Shown one piece after another: positions 26,952 through 34,730 of a stretch of 64,000 nt of DNA (position 1 is its first letter; each line of letters opens with the position of its first letter). The stretch is from an uncultured Clostridia bacterium. GTDB taxonomy: Bacteria > Bacillota > Clostridia > Oscillospirales > Ruminococcaceae. The notes beneath the pieces are model-generated. The model did not search any database. It had not been told where the DNA came from and saw only the letters and a list, made by a program, of their open reading frames with translations. The stretch covers positions 97,282 through 161,281 of the forward strand of contig CANQKW010000002.1 in the NCBI GenBank assembly GCA_947624555.1, in the 5' to 3' direction. The translations under genes and the position numbers were made by a program.

Positions 26952-27920
26952 TCAGCCGTTGTAATAGAAATCATCGGCAGGCATTGTGCCGCCTACAGAA
27001 GAGGGAAGTTGGTCATACAGTACCTGAAGATAGCCGGAAAGCATTTGTTTCATCTCATCACCCGTAACGCAGACGATGTGACATTCGGGGATCGCTGCTT
27101 TTGCAACATTAGCAGGAACAATATCGTATTTTTCGATGAATTCAGCCGCCTCGTCAATATTTTCGTTTACAAATTTAACAGAGTCGTTATATCTTGCAAG
27201 AAAATCCTTTACAGCGTCGGGATATTTTTCCGCAAACTCTTTCCTTACAACCACTATTCCCGTAAGCAGGGAACTTGAAAGACCTAGGTCGTCCCAGGCG
27301 TCGTTGAGGTCGATTGCCGTGCGGATACCCTCGTTTTTCATCTTAGCAGTTGTTACAAACGGCTGAGGGAGCATTGCAACGCTGCCGGGATTTGCAAGGA
27401 GTGACGCAAGACATTCGGTGTGGTCGCTTTTCCATTCGATTGTAACGTCATTTTCAAGACCGTTGCTCTTGATAATAAAATTCAGGGCATATTCGGGAGT
27501 AGCGCCCTTTCCTGCGGAATATATCGTCTTGTCTTTTAAATCTTCAACAGAATTAACGGTATCACCGTTTTCGCAAATATAGAGAACGCCGAGCGTATTT
27601 ACCGCAAGAGCGTTTACTTTGCCTTCGGTCTTGCTGTACAAAACAGCGCCGAGATTTGCCGGAACGCAGGCAATATCGACTTCTCCCTGTGCAATAAGCG
27701 GCGAAAGCTCATCTGCGGACGCTGCGATTGTGAAATCGTAAGGCAGATTATCTTTTTCGTCATCGTCCATAAGCTTTGTCATACCCATTGCAGTCGGACC
27801 TTTCAGAGCCGCAACTTTTATCGACTCAGGCGTTTCAGCGTCGGTTTTTGCACAGGCGCTGAAAGTAAATGCGCACATTGCTGCCATTAAAGCAGCGGTT
27901 ATTCTTTTTTTGATAGTCAT
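26952..27920 (-). CDS. NMT1/SsuA-type substrate-binding lipoprotein
   Basis: A 322-aa exported solute-binding protein. The signal peptide is basic then hydrophobic and ends in the lipobox-like FSAC, with lipidated Cys23. The mature part has the periplasmic-binding type II pattern (VAALKGPTAMGMTKLMDD, GEVDIACVPANLGAVLY, NTLGVLYICENG, then LKDKTIYSAGKGATPEYALNF). Such proteins bind sulfonates, thiamine precursors, purines or other small organics; the ligand here is unknown. The gene follows a TM1266-like regulator and a leader RNA. The ATG at 27920 has AAAGGATG upstream. Confidence 0.88.
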   Translation of the reverse strand: MTIKKRITAALMAAMCAFTFSACAKTDAETPESIKVAALKGPTAMGMTKLMDDDEKDNLPYDFTIAASADELSPLIAQGEVDIACVPANLGAVLYSKTEGKVNALAVNTLGVLYICENGDTVNSVEDLKDKTIYSAGKGATPEYALNFIIKSNGLENDVTIEWKSDHTECLASLLANPGSVAMLPQPFVTTAKMKNEGIRTAIDLNDAWDDLGLSSSLLTGIVVVRKEFAEKYPDAVKDFLARYNDSVKFVNENIDEAAEFIEKYDIVPANVAKAAIPECHIVCVTGDEMKQMLSGYLQVLYDQLPSSVGGTMPADDFYYNG

Positions 27921-27956
27921 AAAATCATCCTTTCTTTTCGGGAAAATGCCCGAAAT

Positions 27957-28205
27957 TTACTTTGAATAAACCGCCTTCGAGGTAACGCCTTTTAATCTTC
28001 CGAGCTTTCCCGAAAGCGAAGAAATACTGTTGGCAGGTGCGTCTATAACAATGCTTATGATGTTAAGACCCCGCTCACGGTAGGGCAGACCCATTCTTCC
28101 CCGAATGTATTTTCCGTATTCGTGGAGAAGTTCGTTTATCGCAGGCACGCTGTCCTCGCAGCTTATTATCATTGAGATAATTGCGACACGATTTTCTTGT
28201 TCCAT
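27957..28205 (-). CDS. TM1266-like ACT-domain regulator
   Basis: An 82-aa ACT-like small protein of the group annotated as iron-only hydrogenase system putative regulator (TM1266). It starts MEQENRVAIISMIISCEDSV, then LLHEYGKYIRGRMGLPYRERGLNIISIVIDA and SSLSGKLGRLKGVTSKAVYSK, which fits the family well. ACT-like folds usually bind small ligands and form dimers. No hydrogenase genes are in the window; instead it heads an ABC importer operon. The start at ATG 28205 follows GAAAGGAT, which itself lies just after a terminator hairpin, so expression needs read-through. Confidence 0.82.
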   Translation of the reverse strand: MEQENRVAIISMIISCEDSVPAINELLHEYGKYIRGRMGLPYRERGLNIISIVIDAPANSISSLSGKLGRLKGVTSKAVYSK

Positions 28206-28376
28206 AGGCAATCCTTTCAAAATAAAAAAGTGCGTCACGAAAGACGCACTTGTAATAACGCAAAAATTTCAAATTTACATTAAAAGCATTGTCTTTCGGC
28301 TCAATAAAATTTTACCGTCAGTATTTTTTGTAAAACCGTTTTCATTGAATAAATCTCAGATTCGGACATCTTTACG
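28206..28376 (-). promoter_or_regulatory. structured leader RNA, candidate riboswitch/attenuator of the TM1266-ABC operon
   Basis: The ~170-nt leader between the promoter and the TM1266-like gene contains a long imperfect stem: 28344-28349 with 28300-28305, 28339-28342 with 28306-28309, and 28330-28335 with 28310-28315. Next to it, at 28291-28298, is CGAAAGAC (minus strand). This is perfectly complementary to GTCTTTCG inside the downstream terminator (28238-28245), making a candidate antiterminator. No T-box, TPP, SAM, guanidine-I or other class I know fits. Ligand and direction of control are unknown. Confidence 0.6.
28221..28251 (-). terminator. leader terminator just before the TM1266-like gene
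   Basis: On the minus strand a perfect 9-bp stem AAGTGCGTC/GACGCACTT with a 6-nt loop is followed by TTTTATTTT. It ends about 16 bp before the start codon of the first gene and after its promoter, the layout of a conditional terminator. Confidence 0.88.
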
Positions 28377-28382
28377 AGGTAT

Positions 28383-28411
28383 ATTATACTGCATTTTATA
28401 TAATTTGTCAA
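28383..28411 (-). promoter_or_regulatory. consensus promoter of the TM1266-ABC importer operon
   Basis: On the minus strand TTGACA (28406-28411), a 17-bp spacer and TATAAT (28383-28388), both perfect. It starts 13 bp after the stop codon of the upstream AI-2E gene. Confidence 0.9.
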
Positions 28412-28423
28412 GGGGATTTTGTT

Positions 28424-29761
28424 TCAATCCTTGTGATTATTTGTAAGCTTTTCGTGAAATTCCTTGACTTTATCACGAAGTTTCTTTTTATGAACAGGCT
28501 TTTCTTCTGTATTTTTCTCTTCGGCAACGACCTCAGGCTCTGTATAAACGAAGTCGGGCGTAATATAATCAACGTTTCCGACATAATCTGACGTGTTCTT
28601 CGGGAGATTTCGCTTTTTAAGGCGATTTTCGATAAAGTCCTTGATAAGCATATAAACTACAGCGCAGACGGGAACGCCAAGGAGCATTCCGATCGGACCG
28701 AAAAATCCGCCGCCGATTATAATTGAAATCAGTATCCATACTGCCGGAAGTCCTGTCTGGTCGCCGAGTATCCACGGAGCTATGATATTTCCGTCGATCA
28801 TCTGGAGAATTACAACGAAAATTATAAACCACAACGCGTTTATCGGGTTATCGCTCAGCACAAGGAGCAAACAGCAGGGAATTGCACCGATAAACGGTCC
28901 CACGAACGGGATAAGATTGAATATAAACATTATCACCGCAATCAGAGGCGCAAACGGCAAATTCATACATACGCAGCCTATAAAGTACAGTAATGCGACA
29001 ATAAATGCCTCGATAATTTTTCCTATGATAGAACCGAGGAATTTTTCGGACGAAGAACGGCATACATTAAGCAGACGCTGTGCACGGGCAGGCTTTACAA
29101 ACGCAAACATAAGCTTTTTTGCCTGACCGACAAACATTTCTTTTCTTGCAAGAAGATAAATTGAAAGAATAAGACCGATAAATACGTTTTTCAGCACGTC
29201 GATAACCGACCAAATTCCGTTTGCTACGTTTCCTGCAAATCCCAAAAGCTGATCGGAATACTGCTGCCAGATGTCGTTGATAAACTTATTGAAGTCGTTC
29301 AGCGGAGCATCAAGAAACTGAGCGATCGCAGGATAATCGTCTGAAATGTTCTGTAAGAATTTGCGTATAGTTTCGATATAGCTGTTCATATTGCTGAAAA
29401 TCGCAATAATGTTTGTGACGAGCTGAGGAATAACAAGAATTATCACCATTGTTAAAAATGCCAGAATGATAAGCATTGTAATAACAAGAGAAAAAATCCT
29501 CGCACGGCTTTTCAGCTTTTTTTCACCGGAATGTGACCATTTTCTGAATATTCCGTTTTCCAGTTTCATCATAAGCGGATTTAACAAATAAGCGCAGAAA
29601 ATGCCGATTATGATAGGCGTAGTAACTGCCGTAAAGCCCGAAAACGTTTCCGAAACCGAGCTAAAATTAAAAATCAGCAGGCTTGCAAGCTCACAGGCGA
29701 CAACAGTGCAAAACGCATAAAAAGCAATCGTGAAATATTTTGAATTGCGGTTTATTTTCAT
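28424..29761 (-). CDS. AI-2E family transporter (PerM/TqsA-like)
   Basis: A 445-aa membrane protein with the DUF20/AI-2E exporter layout: paired N-terminal helices, a soluble middle region (NIIAIFSNMNSYIETIRKFLQ), and a C-terminal bundle. That bundle carries the conserved NLIPFVGPFIGAIPCCLL and GDQTGLPAVWILISIIIGGGFFGPIGMLLGVP. The C-terminal tail is charged and cytoplasmic. The family includes efflux permeases and ion/proton antiporters, so the substrate is open. ATG 29761 is preferred over TTG 29776 because GGGAG is correctly spaced. Its own promoter is at 29807-29835. Confidence 0.9.
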   Translation of the reverse strand: MKINRNSKYFTIAFYAFCTVVACELASLLIFNFSSVSETFSGFTAVTTPIIIGIFCAYLLNPLMMKLENGIFRKWSHSGEKKLKSRARIFSLVITMLIILAFLTMVIILVIPQLVTNIIAIFSNMNSYIETIRKFLQNISDDYPAIAQFLDAPLNDFNKFINDIWQQYSDQLLGFAGNVANGIWSVIDVLKNVFIGLILSIYLLARKEMFVGQAKKLMFAFVKPARAQRLLNVCRSSSEKFLGSIIGKIIEAFIVALLYFIGCVCMNLPFAPLIAVIMFIFNLIPFVGPFIGAIPCCLLLVLSDNPINALWFIIFVVILQMIDGNIIAPWILGDQTGLPAVWILISIIIGGGFFGPIGMLLGVPVCAVVYMLIKDFIENRLKKRNLPKNTSDYVGNVDYITPDFVYTEPEVVAEEKNTEEKPVHKKKLRDKVKEFHEKLTNNHKD

Positions 29762-29806
29762 AGGCTTATCTCCCAACCTTTTGATCTGAAAATATATCCT
29801 GATGAT

Positions 29807-29835
29807 ATTTTATCATATTAACCTTTTCTTGTCAA
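29807..29835 (-). promoter_or_regulatory. promoter for the AI-2E family transporter
   Basis: Minus-strand TTGACA (29830-29835), a 17-bp spacer and TAAAAT (29807-29812), about 45 bp before the start codon. Confidence 0.8.
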
Positions 29836-29855
29836 TAATTTAATCGCATTTTTGC

Positions 29856-30866
29856 TCAGATAATAAATGTACAATCGCCGAAAGAGAAAAACCTGTATTT
29901 TTCACGGATAGCGACATTATAAGCATTTAAAGTCTTTTCTCGTCCTAAAAACGCCGAAACAAGCATAATCAGCGTGCTTTCGGGAAGATGAAAATTTGTT
30001 ATAAGCCCGTCAATGCACTTGAATTGATAGCCGGGATAAATGAAAATTCCCGTGTCATCGGTGAGTTTTCCGCTCTGAGCCGCACTTTCAAGCGTCCTGC
30101 AGGACGTTGTGCCGACTGCTATCACTCTTCCGCCGTTTTCCTTTGTGCGTTTGATTTTTTCTGCCGTTTCCTTCGGTATCGAGTAATGCTCTACGTGCAT
30201 TTTGTGGTCGAGAATATTGTCCTCCTTAACGGGACGAAACGTTCCGAGTCCGACGTGAAGAGTAACAAAAGCCGTGTCGATCCCCATTTCCTTAGCAGTC
30301 TGAAATTCTCTTTCGGTGAAATGCAGACCTGCCGTAGGGGCTGCCGCCGAGCCTGTTTCTCGGCAATATACCGTGTTGTATCTGTCTTTATCCGCAAGTT
30401 TTTCCGTAATATACGGCGGCAGCGGCATCTGTCCTATTCTGTCAAGAATATCAAAAAAATCTCCCTCAAACGAGAAACGTACAAGTCTGTTTCCGCCGTC
30501 CTCGTTTCCTACTATTTCGGCGGAAAGTCCTTCGGGAAAATCCACTATAACTCCGGGTTTAAGTCTTCTGCCCGGACGAACCATTGTTTCCCAGTCGGTA
30601 AGGCTTTTTCGTTTCAGCAAAAGAAATTCCGCCGTGACGCCTGTTTCTCGCTTTTTTCCGTAAATTCTTGCGGGAAAGACCTTGCTGTCGTTCATAACAA
30701 GCAAATCACCCTTTTTCAGGTAATTGCATATATTGAAGAAACGATCGTGAGTAATCTCTCCCGTTTCTCTTGAAATAACCATAAGCCTGGAGCTGTCACG
30801 GGGTTCTGCCGGTATTTGAGCAATCAGCTCTTCGGGCAAATCATAATAAAAATCGCTTTTTAACAT
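29856..30866 (-). CDS. queA: S-adenosylmethionine:tRNA ribosyltransferase-isomerase QueA
   Basis: QueA transfers the ribosyl part of SAM to preQ1 in tRNA during queuosine synthesis. The 336-aa protein starts [17 protein letters not shown] and has the family motifs [39 protein letters not shown] and [15 protein letters not shown]. Length is normal. There is no good ribosome-binding site: eight bases separate its ATG from the stop of a 53-aa upstream ORF, so translation is probably coupled. Other queuosine genes (tgt, queC, queD and queE) are not in the window. Confidence 0.95.
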   Translation of the reverse strand: MLKSDFYYDLPEELIAQIPAEPRDSSRLMVISRETGEITHDRFFNICNYLKKGDLLVMNDSKVFPARIYGKKRETGVTAEFLLLKRKSLTDWETMVRPGRRLKPGVIVDFPEGLSAEIVGNEDGGNRLVRFSFEGDFFDILDRIGQMPLPPYITEKLADKDRYNTVYCRETGSAAAPTAGLHFTEREFQTAKEMGIDTAFVTLHVGLGTFRPVKEDNILDHKMHVEHYSIPKETAEKIKRTKENGGRVIAVGTTSCRTLESAAQSGKLTDDTGIFIYPGYQFKCIDGLITNFHLPESTLIMLVSAFLGREKTLNAYNVAIREKYRFFSFGDCTFII

Positions 30867-30874
30867 TTTTTTGA

Positions 30875-31036
30875 TTATTTAAATCTTCCCGTTGTACGGT
30901 ATAAATCATACCACGACGGCTTGTTTGCCTCTCCGTAATAGTAGGGCTTTCCGGGCTTATAAAACTTGTTCGGCTGTAAATACATTTTCCAGATATCATT
31001 GGCAATCGCTATAATTATTACTATTAAAATAACCAT
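30875..31036 (-). CDS. 53-aa membrane-anchored peptide upstream of queA
   Basis: A short gene with an excellent AGGAGG site before ATG 31036. The 53-aa product has an N-terminal hydrophobic helix ([16 protein letters not shown]) and a polar, Tyr/Pro/Lys-rich tail ([21 protein letters not shown]). I know no family for it. It is transcribed from the promoter at 31106-31134 and ends 8 bp before queA, whose weak start it may support. The hydrophobic pattern, strong ribosome site and promoter make it likely to be real. Confidence 0.65.
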   Translation of the reverse strand: MVILIVIIIAIANDIWKMYLQPNKFYKPGKPYYYGEANKPSWYDLYRTTGRFK

Positions 31037-31105
31037 AATTTTTCCCTCCTGTTGAAAATATTTTTACGGGAAACTTGCCTTTTTCGCATAGAATTTCCCA
31101 CTCTA

Positions 31106-31134
31106 ATTTTACCACATTTATAGAAAAATGTCAA
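31106..31134 (-). promoter_or_regulatory. promoter of the small-peptide-queA unit
   Basis: Minus-strand TTGACA (31129-31134), a 17-bp spacer ending in TGTGG, then TAAAAT (31106-31111). It is divergent from the asd promoter about 100 bp away. Confidence 0.85.
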
Positions 31135-31231
31135 TCACAAATTGATGATTGCCGAAACTTTTTCCTGCCTGCAATTTTTTTGCACTTTGACAGCGTTGTG
31201 TTATTTATTTTTAAAAAATTGTGTAAATCTA

Positions 31232-31260
31232 TTGACAAAAGGAACTATATGTGGTAGAAT
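31232..31260 (+). promoter_or_regulatory. promoter of the lysine-riboswitch operon
   Basis: TTGACA (31232-31237), a 17-bp spacer ending in TGTGG, then TAGAAT (31255-31260). The lysine riboswitch begins within a few bases of the expected start point. Confidence 0.88.
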
Positions 31261-31265
31261 ATAAC

Positions 31266-31430
31266 GTGGGTAGAGGTGCGGTGATGAATAGTAGCGGTAA
31301 TTCGGCTTGTCGGAAAGCTGCCGTGAAAGGCTGAACCGCCGAGGAGCACGCAGTCCGATTTGCGTGTTATCCGGTTGTGCGTCGAACAGGCGTATGACTG
31401 TCATCGAGTTGCTTGATGGAGCGCTGCCGC
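31266..31430 (+). promoter_or_regulatory. lysine riboswitch (L box)
   Basis: The leader has the conserved L-box core pieces in order: GTAGAGGTGCG, ATAGTAGCGG, GTGAAAGGCTGAACCGCCGA, then ACTGTCATCG and TTGATGGAGCGCTGCC. GGTAG and CTGCC close P1 (with wobble). The genes downstream (asd, dapA and dapB) are classical L-box targets. A GCAAAA/TTTTGC hairpin (31429-31446) overlapping the P1 3' strand is the likely antiterminator, and a terminator follows at 31462. Lysine binding should lower expression. Confidence 0.93.
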
Positions 31431-31461
31431 AAAATAATTGTTTTGCAGCGTATTAAACAAG

Positions 31462-31495
31462 CCGATGATACTTTCATCGGTATTTTTATTTTTTG
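31462..31495 (+). terminator. lysine riboswitch expression-platform terminator
   Basis: A perfect 7-bp stem CCGATGA/TCATCGG with a 5-nt loop is followed by TATTTTTATTTTTT. It ends 17 bp before the asd start, immediately before its ribosome-binding site. Confidence 0.9.
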
Positions 31496-31511
31496 AAGGA
31501 AGGAAATAACT

Positions 31512-32594
31512 ATGAAAGAAAAGTACAATGTGGGAATTATAGGAGCAACGGGTATGGTAGGACAGCGTTTTGCTATACTTCTTGAAAATCACCCGTGGTT
31601 CAAAGTAAAGGTTTTGGCGGCATCTTCACATTCCGCAGGAAAGACCTATAAGGACGCTGTCGCCGACCGCTGGTATATGGATGTTCCGATGCCCGAGAGT
31701 ATGAAAAATATGGTTGTAAGGGACGCTGAGGCTGACGTTGACGCAATCGCATCCGAGGTGGATTTCGTTTTCTGCGCGGTAAATATGAAAAAGGACGAAA
31801 TCAAGGCTCTCGAAGAAAAATATGCTAAGGCTGAATGTCCCGTAATGTCAAATAATTCGGCAAATCGTGGCGTTGAGGACGTTCCTATGATAATCCCCGA
31901 GGTAAACGCAGATCACGCTGCTGTTATTGAAACTCAGAAAAAGCGCCTGGGAACGAAGAGAGGCTTTATTTCCGTTAAATCAAACTGCTCTATTCAGAGC
32001 TATGTTCCTGCTCTTTCTCCTTTGAGAAAATTCGGCATTACCGATATTCTTGCCTGTACATATCAGGCTATTTCGGGCGCAGGAAAGACCTTTAAGACGT
32101 GGCCCGAAATGATTGACAATATTATCCCGTTTATCGGCGGTGAAGAGGAAAAGTCCGAAAAAGAGCCTCTAAATGTTTGGGGTCATATCGAAAACGGCGT
32201 AATCGTAAACGCAGATAAGCCTTCAATTACCACGCAGTGCCTCAGAGTTCCCGTTTCAAACGGACATTTTGCCGCTGTTTTCGTAAGATTTGAAAATAAG
32301 CCCTCTATCGAGGAAATAAAGAAGATTTGGGCGGAATATTCCGCAGAGCCTCAGGCTTTAAATCTTCCGTCAGCGCCAAAGCAGTTTTTGCACTATTTCG
32401 AGGAGGATAATATGCCTCAGACTGTGCTTCACCGCAACCTTGAGGGCGGTATGGCTGTATCTATCGGCAGACTTCGCCCCGATACGCAGTATGATTACAA
32501 ATTCGTATGCCTTTCTCATAACACTTTGAGAGGAGCGGCAGGCGGCGCTGTGGAAATGGCAGAGCTGCTCGCTGCAAAGGGTTACCTGGATTAA
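31512..32594 (+). CDS. asd: aspartate-semialdehyde dehydrogenase
   Basis: Asd reduces aspartyl phosphate to aspartate semialdehyde, the branch point to lysine/DAP, threonine and methionine. The 360-aa protein has the NADP-binding GIIGATGMVGQRF near the N-terminus. The catalytic Cys lies in VKSNCSIQSYVPAL (about residue 160), and the RVPVSNGHFAAVFV substrate region follows. The length and the SNCS form fit the archaeal/fungal-like Asd subgroup found in many Clostridia. It is the first gene under the lysine riboswitch. Confidence 0.94.
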   Translation: MKEKYNVGIIGATGMVGQRFAILLENHPWFKVKVLAASSHSAGKTYKDAVADRWYMDVPMPESMKNMVVRDAEADVDAIASEVDFVFCAVNMKKDEIKALEEKYAKAECPVMSNNSANRGVEDVPMIIPEVNADHAAVIETQKKRLGTKRGFISVKSNCSIQSYVPALSPLRKFGITDILACTYQAISGAGKTFKTWPEMIDNIIPFIGGEEEKSEKEPLNVWGHIENGVIVNADKPSITTQCLRVPVSNGHFAAVFVRFENKPSIEEIKKIWAEYSAEPQALNLPSAPKQFLHYFEEDNMPQTVLHRNLEGGMAVSIGRLRPDTQYDYKFVCLSHNTLRGAAGGAVEMAELLAAKGYLD

Positions 32595-32611
32595 CGGTTA
32601 GGAGATTTACT

Positions 32612-33502
32612 ATGAGTAATACTATCTTTACAGGTTGTGCAACGGCTATTGCAACCCCGATGAACCCGGACGGAAGTATAAATTACGAGGAATTTGGCAG
32701 GCTTATAGACTGGCAGATAGAAAACAAAATCGACGGACTTGTTATCTGCGGTACAACGGGCGAAAGTGCGACAATGACCGACGAAGAGCACGTTGAGGTC
32801 ATAAGATACGGCATAAAGAGAGTTGCAGGACGTGTTCCCGTGATTGCGGGAGCCGGTTCAAACGATACGGCTTATGCGGTCGAGCTTTCAAAGGAGGCTG
32901 AAAGACTGGGAGCAGACGCTCTTCTTCACGTTACGCCTTACTATAACAAGGCGTCGCAGAGAGGACTTGTAAGGCATTTTACCGCTGTCGCAGACGCTGT
33001 AAATATCCCTGTAATGCTTTATAACGTTCCTTCGAGAACAGGCTGCGGCATTGCTGTTGATACTTATAAAGAGCTTGCAAAGCACCCGAATATCAGAGCT
33101 GTAAAGGAGGCAAGCGGCAATATGAGTACTGTAATGGGTATTGCCGCTGATACTGACCTTGATATTTATTCGGGAAACGACGACGAGGCGCTTTGCTGCC
33201 TTGCTTTGGGCGGAAAAGGTCTGATTTCGGTAACGTCGAACGTTGCTCCTTTGATGAAACATAACGAGATTTCGCTCTATCTTGAGGGCAAAAAACAGGA
33301 GGCTCTTGAGATAGCTAAAAAGCTCTATGCTCTTGACAAGGCAATGTTTATGGACGTAAATCCCATTCCTGTCAAGGAGGCGCTTAATCTGGCAGGCTTT
33401 AAGGCAGGAGAGTGCAGACTTCCCCTTTGCTCAATGAGCGATGAAATGAAAGCTAAATTAAAGGCAGTTATGGAGGCAGATGGTCTGCTGAATATAGTTT
33501 AA
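32612..33502 (+). CDS. dapA: 4-hydroxy-tetrahydrodipicolinate synthase
   Basis: DapA condenses pyruvate with aspartate semialdehyde. The 296-aa TIM barrel has the family start GCATAIATPM and the phosphate-binding VICGTTGESATM. The catalytic Tyr is in LYNVPSRTGC and the Schiff-base Lys is in AVKEASGN. Length is normal. It starts 17 bp after asd in the lysine-controlled operon. Confidence 0.97.
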   Translation: MSNTIFTGCATAIATPMNPDGSINYEEFGRLIDWQIENKIDGLVICGTTGESATMTDEEHVEVIRYGIKRVAGRVPVIAGAGSNDTAYAVELSKEAERLGADALLHVTPYYNKASQRGLVRHFTAVADAVNIPVMLYNVPSRTGCGIAVDTYKELAKHPNIRAVKEASGNMSTVMGIAADTDLDIYSGNDDEALCCLALGGKGLISVTSNVAPLMKHNEISLYLEGKKQEALEIAKKLYALDKAMFMDVNPIPVKEALNLAGFKAGECRLPLCSMSDEMKAKLKAVMEADGLLNIV

Positions 33503-33526
33503 CGTTTGATTTTTAAGGAGCGCAAA

Positions 33527-34285
33527 ATGACAAGGATAGCAATTTCAGGCGCTAACGGAAGAATGGGCCGTGTGATAGCGTCTCTTGTAAAAGAACGTGA
33601 CGATTGTAAAGTAGTTGCGGGAATTGATAAAATTACCGATAAATATGATGAATTTCCTATTGTCGGCAGCGTTTTTGATCTGACCGAAAAACCCGATGTA
33701 ATTATTGACTTTTCGCACCCTTCGGTGCTTGATGATCTGCTTTCGTACTGCAAAATGAACAGCGTGCCGCTGGTCATAGCAACGACAGGCTATACCGACG
33801 AAGAGCGGGGCAAAATTGTTGCAGCAGCATCTCAGGTGCCGATTTTATTCACGTTTAATATGTCTTTGGGAATAAATCTTCTGGCAGAGCTTGCACGGAA
33901 AGCGGCTCAGGTTTTAGGCTCGCAGTTTGACGTTGAAATCGTGGAAAAACACCATAATCAAAAGAAAGACGCGCCTTCGGGAACGGCAATTATGCTTGCC
34001 GAGGCAATAAACGAAGAGCTTGGAAACAGCAAGCGCTATATTTACGACCGTCATTCTGTGCGTCAGGCGAGAGGCAGGGACGAAATCGGTATGCACTCGG
34101 TAAGAGGCGGTACTATTGTCGGTGAACACGATATAATTTTCGCAGGACACGACGAGGTAATAACCCTGTCACATTCCGCTCAGTCAAGAGAGGTTTTCGC
34201 TGTCGGCGCTGTAAATGCAGCGGTGTTCGTTTCGGGAAAACCGGCAGGACTTTATTCCATGAGCGACCTTATTAAGGAGGGATAA
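33527..34285 (+). CDS. dapB: 4-hydroxy-tetrahydrodipicolinate reductase
   Basis: DapB makes tetrahydrodipicolinate with NAD(P)H. The 252-aa protein has the dinucleotide motif ISGANGRMGRV at the start, the VIDFSHP strand, VIATTGY, and the catalytic EKHHNQKKDAPSGTA. Length is normal. The start is ATG 33527 behind AAGGAG; an upstream in-frame codon at 33506 lacks a site. The ACT-domain gene follows one base after the stop. Confidence 0.97.
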   Translation: MTRIAISGANGRMGRVIASLVKERDDCKVVAGIDKITDKYDEFPIVGSVFDLTEKPDVIIDFSHPSVLDDLLSYCKMNSVPLVIATTGYTDEERGKIVAAASQVPILFTFNMSLGINLLAELARKAAQVLGSQFDVEIVEKHHNQKKDAPSGTAIMLAEAINEELGNSKRYIYDRHSVRQARGRDEIGMHSVRGGTIVGEHDIIFAGHDEVITLSHSAQSREVFAVGAVNAAVFVSGKPAGLYSMSDLIKEG

Positions 34286-34286
34286 T

Positions 34287-34730
34287 ATGAAACTTGAAGT
34301 TACAGAAAATGTTTCTGCGGTTTCATTTAACAATGTTCCGCTTGACAGAACCATTATGGAGGACACGCTTAAAGCAGTCGCAGACGCAGGTATAAACGTA
34401 GATATGATTTCTATGACAGCACCTACTTCTGAGATTTTCAGTTTCGGATTTACCGTCAACGACGATGATATTCCAAAGCTTTTGGGCGCCGTAAAGGAAC
34501 TTCGTGAGAAAGACAGCGTCGCTCCCATGATAAACAGCGGCAACAGGAAAATCGTAATTAAAGCCGGCAAGATGACAAATTCGGTAGGTTACGCTGCAAA
34601 GGTTTTTGAGATTTTAAACAGACTTTGCGCAATGATTTTGATGATAACAACAGGCGTCGATGAGATTTCCGTTCTTATCAGAAACGCCGATGCGGACGCC
34701 GTTTGCACAGCGTTTGAAAAGGAGCTTTAA
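34287..34730 (+). CDS. stand-alone aspartokinase-type ACT-domain protein
   Basis: A 147-aa protein resembling only the C-terminal regulatory half of aspartokinase, with two ACT domains. The first begins VTENVSAVSFNNVPLDRTIMEDTLKAVADAGINVDMI; the second begins NRKIVIKAGKMTNSVGYAAKVFEILNR and contains TGVDEISVLIRNADADAV. No kinase domain is encoded upstream: dapB ends one base before the ATG. It resembles the free beta subunit of Bacillus-type aspartokinase, but here as an independent gene in the lysine-riboswitch operon. It may bind lysine or threonine and regulate a separate kinase or enzyme. Confidence 0.75.
   Translation: MKLEVTENVSAVSFNNVPLDRTIMEDTLKAVADAGINVDMISMTAPTSEIFSFGFTVNDDDIPKLLGAVKELREKDSVAPMINSGNRKIVIKAGKMTNSVGYAAKVFEILNRLCAMILMITTGVDEISVLIRNADADAVCTAFEKEL

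Noticed and set aside
28351..28362. CTGAGA in the TM1266-ABC leader as a sign of a TPP riboswitch
   Set aside because: Only this short word is present; the other conserved TPP blocks (GGGTGC, ACCTGA, the GATAATGC region) are missing, so it is a chance match.
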